Assembly: GCF_040546595.1 (NCBI RefSeq)
Contig: NZ_JBEPOB010000001.1
Coordinates: forward strand, 317,501 to 381,500
Reading direction: 5' to 3'
Length of the DNA: 64,000 nt
Origin: Bosea sp. OAE506
GTDB lineage: Bacteria; Pseudomonadota; Alphaproteobacteria; Rhizobiales; Beijerinckiaceae
In this document: one piece after another, positions 9,218-16,055 of the stretch
Numbering within the stretch: position 1 is the first letter of the stretch
Layout of the letters: each line of letters opens with the position of its first letter
Notes under the pieces: generated by a model
Databases searched by the model: none
The model's input: the letters and a program-made list of their open reading frames with translations, nothing else
What the model was told of the DNA's origin: nothing
Program-made: the position numbers and the translations under genes

Positions 9218-10668
9218 GAACCCGCTCCCTTGGCGCTGCCGACCGGCCCTTGCAAACAGGCGGCCAGCGTCTGGTCGGCGTTGCGGATGGTGGGTTTCGG
9301 CATGGCCTGGATGGCGGTGACCTGCCGGCCCCAGCCGCTCGTCTCGGCCACGAGTTGGCGGTCTCGCTGGACGAAGCGGCCGCGCACCAGCGTGTGGACG
9401 GGAATGCCGGTGACGGAAACGCCCTCGAAAGGCGTGATCTTGCCGCGCGAGTGCAGGGCCTCGGCGCGGATCGTCTCGGTCCGGTTCATGTCGACGACGG
9501 CGATGTCGGCTTCCGCGCCAGCCTCGATGCGCCCCTTGGCGGGCCAGAGCCCGAAGGCCTTGGCCGGCTTCTCAGCGGAGATGGTGACGTAATGCTCCAA
9601 GGTCATGCGCCCTTTCGAGACCTCGTTCAGCATCAGCGGCATCTGTGTCTCGACGCCGGGGAAGCCGCAATCGGCCTGCCAGATCACGTCCTTGGTCTTC
9701 TCCTCGACGGTATGGGGCGCGTGGTCGGTCGCGATCATGTCGACGACGCCCGATTGCAGCGCCGCCCAGATCGCCTCCGAGTCCGAGGCCTCCCGCACCG
9801 GCGGGTTGACGCGGATGATCGAGCCGAGCCGCGCATAGTCGCGCGAGTCGAGCAGGAGATAGCAGGGGCAGGTCTCGCCGGTGATCTCGACGCCGCGCGC
9901 CTTGGCCTCGGCGAGCGGGCGCAGTTCGGCGGCCGAAGAGATGTGCAGGATGTGGATGCGCGCGCCGGTCCATTCCGCCAGTTCCGCCGCGCGGCTGACG
10001 GCTTCCGCGGCGACGATGGCCGGGCGCGCCGCGATATGGGCGAGCGGGTCGTTGCGGCCGGCTTCCATCAGGCGCTTCTGGCGCCAGGCCATGATCGAGG
10101 CGGTCTCGGCATGGAGCGAGATGCGCAGGCCCGAAGGCGCGATGATCTCGAAGCCCTCGAGCATCGCCCCCGTGGAGGGCGAAGGCAGGTTGCCGAAGGT
10201 GTTGCCCATGAAGCATTTGAAGGCGTTGACGCCGCCGTCGATCAGGCCCTGAAGCTCGTCGATGTTGTCCTCGGCAAGCAGGCCATAGATGCCGTAATCG
10301 ACATGGGCCTTGGCGGCGGCCTCCTGCTTCTGGCGCAGCTCCTTGACCGAGCGCGTCGGCGGGTTGGTGTTGGGCATCTCGAAGACGGTGGTGGTGCCGC
10401 CCATCGCGGCCGCCGCGCTGCCCGTGCGCCAGTCCTCCTTGTGGGTGTAGCCGGGCTCGCGGAAATGAACGTGCACGTCGATGGCGCCGGGCAACAGGAA
10501 CTGGCCGGAGACGTCGACGGTCTCGCGCGCCGCCGGCATCGCAGCCGGCGCGCCGACCAGCGCGATCAGCCCGTCCTTGATCGCGACATCGGCACGATAG
10601 CGGGTCTGACCGGTCACGACGGTGCCGCCGGTGAGGACGAGATCGGCGATGAAGGGCGTGTCGGTCAT
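9214..10668 (-). CDS. Dihydroorotase/allantoinase/hydantoinase-like cyclic amidohydrolase
   Basis: 484-residue enzyme that opens a cyclic amide (hydantoin, allantoin or dihydropyrimidine ring). Binuclear metal motifs: DVHVHFREPGYTHKED, probable carboxylated Lys in NAFKCFMGN, His in SLHAET and ILHISSA, and Asp in ATDHAPH. The FREPGYTHKED and EMPNTNPPT strings favour the allantoinase/dihydroorotase branch. ATG 10668 has GAGG about 7 bases upstream; GTG 10680 would overlap the SDR stop. It is translationally coupled to both neighbours. It is not placed with pyrimidine biosynthesis genes, so a catabolic role is more likely than PyrC. Confidence 0.85.
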   Translation of the reverse strand: MTDTPFIADLVLTGGTVVTGQTRYRADVAIKDGLIALVGAPAAMPAARETVDVSGQFLLPGAIDVHVHFREPGYTHKEDWRTGSAAAAMGGTTTVFEMPNTNPPTRSVKELRQKQEAAAKAHVDYGIYGLLAEDNIDELQGLIDGGVNAFKCFMGNTFGNLPSPSTGAMLEGFEIIAPSGLRISLHAETASIMAWRQKRLMEAGRNDPLAHIAARPAIVAAEAVSRAAELAEWTGARIHILHISSAAELRPLAEAKARGVEITGETCPCYLLLDSRDYARLGSIIRVNPPVREASDSEAIWAALQSGVVDMIATDHAPHTVEEKTKDVIWQADCGFPGVETQMPLMLNEVSKGRMTLEHYVTISAEKPAKAFGLWPAKGRIEAGAEADIAVVDMNRTETIRAEALHSRGKITPFEGVSVTGIPVHTLVRGRFVQRDRQLVAETSGWGRQVTAIQAMPKPTIRNADQTLAACLQGPVGSAKGAGS

Positions 10669-10676
10669 GGGCGCCC

Positions 10677-11471
10677 TCACAGCATGGCCCAGCCGCCATC
10701 GACCGGCAGGTCGACGCCGGTGATCTGGCGGGAGACGTCGGAGGCGAGAAAGAGGCAGGCATTGGCCACGTCCTCATCGGTCGAGACGCGCTTTAGCGCG
10801 TAGTCGGCCGCGTGCTTCTCGAAGGCGGCCTCCTCCGAGATGCCAAGGCGCTTGGCCATTTCCGGCACGACCTTGCCGCGGAAGCGCGGCCCGTTGACCA
10901 TGCCGGGCGCAACGCAGTTGACGTTGATGCCGTAGGGACCGGCCTCGAGCGCGAAGCTCTTGGTGATGCCGCGCAGGCCCCATTTCGAGGCCGAATAGGC
11001 CATGCGCCCGGCCCGGCCGCGCATACCGAAGGTGCCGCCGACATTGACGATCTTGCCGCCCTGCTGCGCGATCATCGCCGGCAGGCAGGCGCGCATCGTG
11101 TTGAAGCAGCCGCGCATGTTGAGATCGACGATCTCGTCGAACTCCTCCTCTGTGGTCTCCCAGCCGGTCTTGCCGATCGGCCCCGAGCCACCGGCGACGT
11201 TGACGAGGATGTCGATGCGCCCGCCGAAGGCCGACAGCGTCTGTGCGATGGCGGCCTCGCAGTCGCTGCCCTTCGTGATGTCGCAGGCGATGACGATGGC
11301 CTGGGCGCCGTTCGCGCGGATCTCCGCCGCGACCGGCTCGATCGCTGCGATGTCGCGGCCGATCAGGGCGAGCTTGCAGCCCTCAGCGGCGAAGGCCCGG
11401 GTGACGGCGGCGCCCATGCCCTTGGCCGGGCCGGTGATGACCGCGACGCGGCCGGTGAGGTTCAGATCCAT
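10677..11471 (-). CDS. SDR-family NAD(P)-dependent oxidoreductase
   Basis: 264-residue short-chain dehydrogenase. Cofactor motif TGPAKGMGAAV near the N-terminus, NVAGG in the middle, catalytic Ser then YSASK (Tyr and Lys) and the C-terminal TGVDLPVDGGWAML. ATG 11471 (MDLNLTGRVAVIT) is the natural family start; the open frame extends upstream but that part is low-complexity and crosses a palindromic repeat. It lies in the uptake/amidohydrolase operon, where it could oxidise or reduce a ring-opening product. Substrate unknown. Confidence 0.88.
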   Translation of the reverse strand: MDLNLTGRVAVITGPAKGMGAAVTRAFAAEGCKLALIGRDIAAIEPVAAEIRANGAQAIVIACDITKGSDCEAAIAQTLSAFGGRIDILVNVAGGSGPIGKTGWETTEEEFDEIVDLNMRGCFNTMRACLPAMIAQQGGKIVNVGGTFGMRGRAGRMAYSASKWGLRGITKSFALEAGPYGINVNCVAPGMVNGPRFRGKVVPEMAKRLGISEEAAFEKHAADYALKRVSTDEDVANACLFLASDVSRQITGVDLPVDGGWAML

Positions 11472-11510
11472 CGTCAATCTCGTGTTCTTGTCGTCGCGTA
11501 GGCCACCCTG

Positions 11511-11559
11511 AGCCCTCATCCTGAGGAGGCCCGCAGGGACGTCTCGAAGGATGAGGGCT
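11511..11559. repeat. Palindromic intergenic repeat (AGCCCTCATCC...GGATGAGGGCT)
   Basis: Perfect 11-bp inverted arms at 11511-11521 and 11549-11559 around a CTGAGGAGGC...CGTCTCGAA core. It lies between the binding-protein stop and the SDR start within the operon. Its form is that of a REP-like element and differs in sequence from the GTCATCCCGG and CGTCATTCTCGGG elements elsewhere in the window. Could stabilise the upstream binding-protein message. Confidence 0.7.
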
Positions 11560-11580
11560 GGAGGGAGAGGAAGAAGGGCT

Positions 11581-12633
11581 TCACCCCAGCTTGGTGACGC
11601 GGTCGGCCAGGGGCGGCAGGAAGGCGCGGCTGAAGATCTCATCGGGAGCCGGCAGGCGCGGCAGGCCATCGGCCTCGACGACGATCGCGATCGACTTCTT
11701 GAAGCGGGCGTCGTCGATGTCGCCGATGCCGAGCTTGGCGACCTCGGGATGGCTCATTTCGGAGGCGAGCGTGGCGACCAGGCGCTCCTTCTCGACGGCC
11801 TTGTTGATCAGCGGCTCGCGCTTCGCCACCGCCTCGATGGCGGCGTCGTTGTCCTTGAGCGTGTCCTTGAGGCCGCGATCGATCGCGCGCAGCAGCCCCT
11901 GCAATGCCTTGGGGTTCTCGGTCGCGAGCTTGCGCGAGGCGATCATGGCGTTGGAGTACAGGTCCATCCCGTAATCGCCGAAGTTGATGAAGCGGAAGTC
12001 ATTGTTCGGGTCGATGCCGACGAGCTTGGCCGAGAAGGCGATGGTGTTGACGAAGCCGAAGACGCCGTCGACCTGCCCGCGCTGCAGCATCTGCTCGCGC
12101 AGATTGGGCTGCATGTTGGTGATGGCGACCTTGGACGCGTCGATGCCGGCGAGCTTGGCGAAGGCCGGGAAGAGCTTGAGCGCACCGTCGTTGGCCGGGC
12201 CGCCGATGGTGCGGCCTTCAAGATCCTTCGGCGTCTTGATCGGCCCGTCGGCCTTCACCGCGATGGTGAAGGGCGGGCGGTTGTAGAGGGCCGAGATCGC
12301 CAGCGGTGTGGCGGCGCCCGGCTGGCTGCGCGCGACGAGCTGGATCAGCGCGTTGATGTCGCCGAAGCCGATGTCGTAGGAGCCCGAGGCGACCGCACCG
12401 ACCGCCGCACCCGAGCCGTTGCCCTGGTCCATGACGATCTCGAGCCCTTCCTCGCGGAAGTAGCCGCGGTCATCGGCCAGGAAGAACCAGCCCTGCGGGC
12501 CCTGGTAGCGCCAGTTCAGGATCATCTTCAGGCGGGTGGGCGCCTGCGCCAGCGCCGGCCGCGGCAGGGCGGAGGCCAGTGCGGCGGCGCCAGTAGCGAG
12601 GGCGAAGCGGCGTCGGCTGATCGCGTGCGTCAT
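11581..12633 (-). CDS. ABC transporter substrate-binding protein, NMT1/THI5-like, Tat signal
   Basis: Periplasmic binding protein of 350 residues. ATG 12633 follows GGGAGAG at 5-base spacing and yields a twin-arginine leader (SRRRFALATGAAALA) with cleavage near PALAQA. The mature part starts RLKMILNWRYQGPQGWFFLADDRGYF, the classic NMT1/THI5 and SsuA-like opening. First gene of the operon and divergent from the LysR gene. The family binds hydroxymethylpyrimidine precursors, sulfonates, nitrate and hydantoins; here the two cyclic amidohydrolases suggest a nitrogen heterocycle or ureide. Confidence 0.9.
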   Translation of the reverse strand: MTHAISRRRFALATGAAALASALPRPALAQAPTRLKMILNWRYQGPQGWFFLADDRGYFREEGLEIVMDQGNGSGAAVGAVASGSYDIGFGDINALIQLVARSQPGAATPLAISALYNRPPFTIAVKADGPIKTPKDLEGRTIGGPANDGALKLFPAFAKLAGIDASKVAITNMQPNLREQMLQRGQVDGVFGFVNTIAFSAKLVGIDPNNDFRFINFGDYGMDLYSNAMIASRKLATENPKALQGLLRAIDRGLKDTLKDNDAAIEAVAKREPLINKAVEKERLVATLASEMSHPEVAKLGIGDIDDARFKKSIAIVVEADGLPRLPAPDEIFSRAFLPPLADRVTKLG

Positions 12634-12716
12634 GCGAACTCTCCCATCGCGGCCCAGCGCCGCTGCCATGGGAGAAGCCTAGGACGGCTTGACCGATGCC
12701 GTCTTGTGCTGACTTC

Positions 12717-12735
12717 TTGCATGATCTGTTCGCAA
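12717..12735. promoter_or_regulatory. LysR-type box TTGC-N11-GCAA
   Basis: A dyad TTGC (12717-12720), 11-base spacer, GCAA (12732-12735) matches the T-N11-A consensus of LysR-family binding sites. It is 26 bases upstream of the LysR ATG and about 85 bases upstream of the divergent binding-protein ATG, the usual position for autoregulation and divergent activation. Confidence 0.6.
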
Positions 12736-12760
12736 AACGCATCGCTTGGACATCCGCGCC

Positions 12761-13684
12761 ATGAGGCATCTGCGCCTGCTGAACTATATCGACGAGGTCG
12801 CGCGCGTCGGCTCGATCCGCAAGGCGGCGGAACGGCTGAACATCACCGCCTCGGCGCTGAACCGGCGCGTGCAGGACGTCGAGGACGAACTGGGCACCAA
12901 GATCTTCGAGCGGCTGCCGCGCGGGGTGCGGCTGAACGCGGCCGGCGAATTGCTGATCCGGCACATCCGCAGCCAGCTCGCCGATATGGGCCGGGTGCGC
13001 TCGCAGATCGAGGATTTGTCGGGTTTCCGGCGCGGCACGGTCGCGATCGCCTGCAGCCACGCGCTGGCGCATGACTTCCTGCCCGTCGAGATCGCCGCCT
13101 ATCGCAGTGCGTTTCCGCTGGTCGAATTCGATGTGCGCGTCGCCAGCCATGGCGAGGCCTTGCGGGCGCTGGCGAGTTACGAGGTCGATCTCGCTTTGAT
13201 CTTCCGGCTCGACACCAGCATCGGCTTCCAGATCATCGCATCCGCCGAGCAGCGCCTCGTCGCCATCATGCGGCAGGACCACCCGCTCGCGAAGGAGGGC
13301 AGCATCCGCCTGCGAGAGTGCAGCGGCTATCCACTGGCGCTTCCCGACCGCAGCTATGGCGGGCGTCAGCTGCTCGACCAGGCGGTCGCCAAGAGCTCGT
13401 TCAAGCTCGTCCCGGTGATCGAGTCGAACTCGTTCGAGTTCCTGCGCAACTATGTCCGGCTGGAGGACGCCATCACCTTTCAGATCGAGATCGGCGCACC
13501 CGCCAGCCTGAAGCATCGCGACGGGCTGATCTCGCGGCCAATCGACGAGCGCGACATCCAGCCGGCGCGCTTCGCGATGGGCCAGCTCCATGGAAGGCCT
13601 CTGCCAGTGGCGGCGGCGAAATTCGCCGAGCAGCTCGCCGCGCGCCTCGAGACCGGCCGGTCTAGAGCCATTTCGGGACGGTGA
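12761..13684 (+). CDS. LysR-family transcriptional regulator
   Basis: 307-residue regulator. N-terminal winged HTH at about 1-60 (MRHLRLLNYIDEVARVGSIRK, LNRRVQDVEDELGTKIFER), then a LysR substrate-binding domain. ATG 12761 is chosen over an in-frame TTG at 12746 because it puts the HTH at the family position. It is divergent from the ABC/amidohydrolase operon with a T-N11-A dyad between them, so it probably controls that operon in response to its substrate. Its 3' end overlaps the convergent LOG gene by 23 bases. Confidence 0.92.
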   Translation: MRHLRLLNYIDEVARVGSIRKAAERLNITASALNRRVQDVEDELGTKIFERLPRGVRLNAAGELLIRHIRSQLADMGRVRSQIEDLSGFRRGTVAIACSHALAHDFLPVEIAAYRSAFPLVEFDVRVASHGEALRALASYEVDLALIFRLDTSIGFQIIASAEQRLVAIMRQDHPLAKEGSIRLRECSGYPLALPDRSYGGRQLLDQAVAKSSFKLVPVIESNSFEFLRNYVRLEDAITFQIEIGAPASLKHRDGLISRPIDERDIQPARFAMGQLHGRPLPVAAAKFAEQLAARLETGRSRAISGR

Positions 13685-14240
13685 CGCGTTCGAAGGCGAC
13701 GAGCCCGTCGATCAGGCGGGCCGGATCGGGCTCGACGACGATGCCCTGCCGGTGGGCGGGCGGCAGGAAGCCCTGGGCGATCATGTGATCGATGAAGCCC
13801 ATGAAGGGCTGGTAGTAGCCGGCGATGTCGAACAGCCCGGCCGGCTTGTCGAAGTCACCGAGCTGATTCAGCGTCCAGGCCTCCATGAACTCCTCGAGCG
13901 TGCCGATGCCGCCGGGCATGGCGATGAAGCCGTCGGCGAGTTCAGCCATCCGCTCCTTGCGCGCACGCATGCCATCGACGATCTCGTGCCGGGTCAGCCC
14001 TTCGTGGAGATGGCCGAGATCGGCGAGGCGGCGGGTGATGACGCCGTGGACCGCCCCGCCCTGCGCCAGCACGGCGTCGGCGACGACACCCATCAGCCCC
14101 TTATGCGTGCCGCCATAGACCAGCGTCAGCCCGCGCCGGCCGATCTCGGCGCCGAGCCGTGCGGCGCCCTCGCGATAGGCCTCGCCCAGCCCGGCATTCG
14201 AGCCGCAGAACAGGGCGATGGCTTTCAGGTCTCTGGACAT
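13662..14240 (-). CDS. LOG-family protein (cytokinin riboside 5'-monophosphate phosphoribohydrolase)
   Basis: 192-residue Rossmann-like nucleoside-monophosphate phosphoribohydrolase. The LOG signature PGGIGTLEE is present with the upstream GGTHKGLMG nucleotide-binding segment and an Arg/Lys pair in GMRARKERM. Family members hydrolyse cytokinin nucleotides or purine nucleotides (AMP) to free base and ribose 5-phosphate. GAGGAG lies 9 bases before ATG 14240. It overlaps the LysR 3' end by 23 bases, tail to tail. A true cytokinin role is possible for a plant-associated genus but cannot be told from sequence. Confidence 0.9.
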   Translation of the reverse strand: MSRDLKAIALFCGSNAGLGEAYREGAARLGAEIGRRGLTLVYGGTHKGLMGVVADAVLAQGGAVHGVITRRLADLGHLHEGLTRHEIVDGMRARKERMAELADGFIAMPGGIGTLEEFMEAWTLNQLGDFDKPAGLFDIAGYYQPFMGFIDHMIAQGFLPPAHRQGIVVEPDPARLIDGLVAFERVTVPKWL

Positions 14241-14393
14241 CGGCAGGATCTCCTCGCATCGGGCGGACAGGACTGGCCCATGACGGCAACCGGGTCAGGA
14301 AGGCAAGCGCACGCAGCCGAGGGGCGCGTTATTTGCACTCGACAGTCTCTCCGGCGGCAGCCCATCCTGGTGCCACGCCGCGCGGGAGCGATC

Positions 14394-15335
14394 ATGACCC
14401 ATCATCTCAAGGCTTCGCCCAAGACCTGCCACTGGGGCTATTTCGACGCGCGCGTGCCGCCGGCGCTGACCATCGCCAGCGGCGAGAGCGTCACGATCGA
14501 GTCTGTCAGCGGAACGGTCGAGACCCTGCCGCCGGCGGGCTTCCACGTCCCGCCCGAGCTGCACGCGATCCACGCGGCGCAGAAGGGCCTGCCCTTCGGC
14601 CCGCATATCCTGACCGGGGCGGTTGCTGTGGAAGGTGCCTGGCCGGGCGACGTGCTGCAGATCGACATCGAGCAGGTCTCGCTGCGGCAGGACTGGGGCT
14701 ACAACCTCAACCGCCCGCTCGCCGGAACGCTGCCGGACGACTTCCCGCATTTCCACATGATGAACATCCCGCTCGACAAGACGCGCATGGTCGGCACCCT
14801 GCCCTGGGGGCTGGAGCTGCCGCTGTCGCCGTTCTTCGGCGTGATGGGCGTCGCGCCGCCGCTGGAGTGGGGGCGCTGCACCTCGATCATCCCGCGCGCC
14901 TTCGGCGGCAATCTCGACAACAAGGAGCTGGTCGCCGGCACGACGCTTTATCTGCCGGTCTTCGTGCCTGGCGCGCTGTTTTCAGTCGGTGACGGCCATG
15001 GCGTGCAGGGCGACGGCGAGGTCAACGTCACCGCAATCGAGACGGCTCTGTCAGGTACCTTCCGCCTGACGGTCCGCAAGGATCTGAGCTTCACCTATCC
15101 ACGGGCCGAGACGCCGACCCATGTCATCACCTGCGGCATGGACCCCGATCTCGACCGCTGCGCGGAAAAAGCGCTGCGGGATATGATCGTGCTGATCGTG
15201 GAGCGCACGGGCATTACCCGCGAGCAGGCCTATGCGCTCTGCTCGATGGCAGCGGATCTGCGCGTCACCCAGACGGTGAACCAGCACAAGGGCGTGCACT
15301 GCATGCTCAGGAAGAGCCTGCTCGGCGGCCGCTGA
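14394..15335 (+). CDS. Acetamidase/formamidase family protein
   Basis: 313-residue FmdA/AmdA-family amidase that would release ammonia from formamide or acetamide. Family strings include HAIHAAQ, GAVAVEGAWPGDVLQIDIE, GVMGVAPP and SVGDGHGVQGDGEV, where the GDGH/QGDGE residues are the conserved metal/active-site region. ATG 14394 has GGGAG at 14384-14388. It could use amide products of the neighbouring amidohydrolase operon; that link is inferred only from proximity. Confidence 0.92.
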   Translation: MTHHLKASPKTCHWGYFDARVPPALTIASGESVTIESVSGTVETLPPAGFHVPPELHAIHAAQKGLPFGPHILTGAVAVEGAWPGDVLQIDIEQVSLRQDWGYNLNRPLAGTLPDDFPHFHMMNIPLDKTRMVGTLPWGLELPLSPFFGVMGVAPPLEWGRCTSIIPRAFGGNLDNKELVAGTTLYLPVFVPGALFSVGDGHGVQGDGEVNVTAIETALSGTFRLTVRKDLSFTYPRAETPTHVITCGMDPDLDRCAEKALRDMIVLIVERTGITREQAYALCSMAADLRVTQTVNQHKGVHCMLRKSLLGGR

Positions 15336-15358
15336 CCGCGACGAGACCCCGCTTGCGA

Positions 15359-15381
15359 CGCCGCCCGGCGAACGGGCGGCG
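15359..15381. terminator. Hairpin between convergent amidase and mucR-like genes
   Basis: A 9-bp perfect stem, CGCCGCCCG (15359-15367) with CGGGCGGCG (15373-15381), loop GCGAA, sits between two convergent stop codons (15335 and 15405). No T-run follows on either strand, so it is a putative bidirectional terminator. Confidence 0.5.
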
Positions 15382-15404
15382 CGCCATGCAGAGCAATTGC
15401 CGTC

Positions 15405-15854
15405 TCAGGCCTTGGCGCGGGGGGCGCGCTTGGCCTTGGGAGCGGCGGCCGGCGTCGCGGCCTTGCGGCCGAGGCCCATCGACTTCGCCAGGGCGGAGCG
15501 CGCCTCGGCATAGGCGGGGGCGACCATCGGGTAATCCGCCGGCAGGCCCCATTTGGCGCGGTACTGCTCGGGCGTCAGGTCATACTTGCTGCTGAGATGG
15601 CGCTTCAGCGACTTGAAGGACTTTCCGTCCTCCAGGCAGATGATCGCCTCGGGCGTCACCGACTTCCGGATCGGTACGGCAGGAACGAGGGGAGCGGCCG
15701 GAGGCGCCTCTGGCTCACCGCCCAGCTTGGCAAGTGACGCATGGACACTCGCGATGAGATCGGCGAGGTCGGAGCGCGGGACGTTATTGCGGGCGACATA
15801 CGCCGACACAATGGATGTCGTCAGGTCGAGCAGCTCTTCGTTGTTGTCTGCCAT
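15405..15854 (-). CDS. MucR/Ros-family transcriptional regulator, probably zinc-lacking
   Basis: 149-residue Ros/MucR regulator of the kind that controls exopolysaccharide, motility and virulence genes in Rhizobiales. The core is C73-LED76-GKSFKSLKRH86 followed by LTPEQYRAKWGLPADYPM and the basic AYAEARSALAKSMGLG. In zinc-binding Ros the ligands sit at C, C+3, C+13 and C+18; here these are Cys73, Asp76, His86 and Tyr91, so two of four are lost. Zinc-lacking MucR homologues (the Ml proteins of Mesorhizobium) are known to fold and bind DNA. A Pro/Ala linker (47-65) and basic tail are present. The target genes are unknown; adjacency to the che operon hints at motility control. Confidence 0.9.
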   Translation of the reverse strand: MADNNEELLDLTTSIVSAYVARNNVPRSDLADLIASVHASLAKLGGEPEAPPAAPLVPAVPIRKSVTPEAIICLEDGKSFKSLKRHLSSKYDLTPEQYRAKWGLPADYPMVAPAYAEARSALAKSMGLGRKAATPAAAPKAKRAPRAKA

Positions 15855-16055
15855 TTGGCGTTCCGATCACGGGAGAAGTTGAAATTTGCTGTAGCGCGGA
15901 TTCGGCCTTAGGACGAAGACACGGGCCTGTCTATCCGCGCAAGGGCGAATTCTGGCGCAAAAGGTTGACGTTGTGCTTCTTCATCGCGAGAAAAGGCGCC
16001 CCACACACGCTTCGCGTGCAGGATGCGGCGCTTTCGCGGCCGAAAGACGGCGACG

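Noticed and set aside
9214..10668. PyrC-type biosynthetic dihydroorotase
   Set aside because: No pyrimidine synthesis neighbours; it is embedded and coupled in an ABC-import operon with a second amidohydrolase.
11472..11669. 66-residue N-terminal extension of the SDR protein
   Set aside because: The extension crosses a palindromic repeat and the binding-protein 3' end, and the cofactor motif fits a start at 11471.
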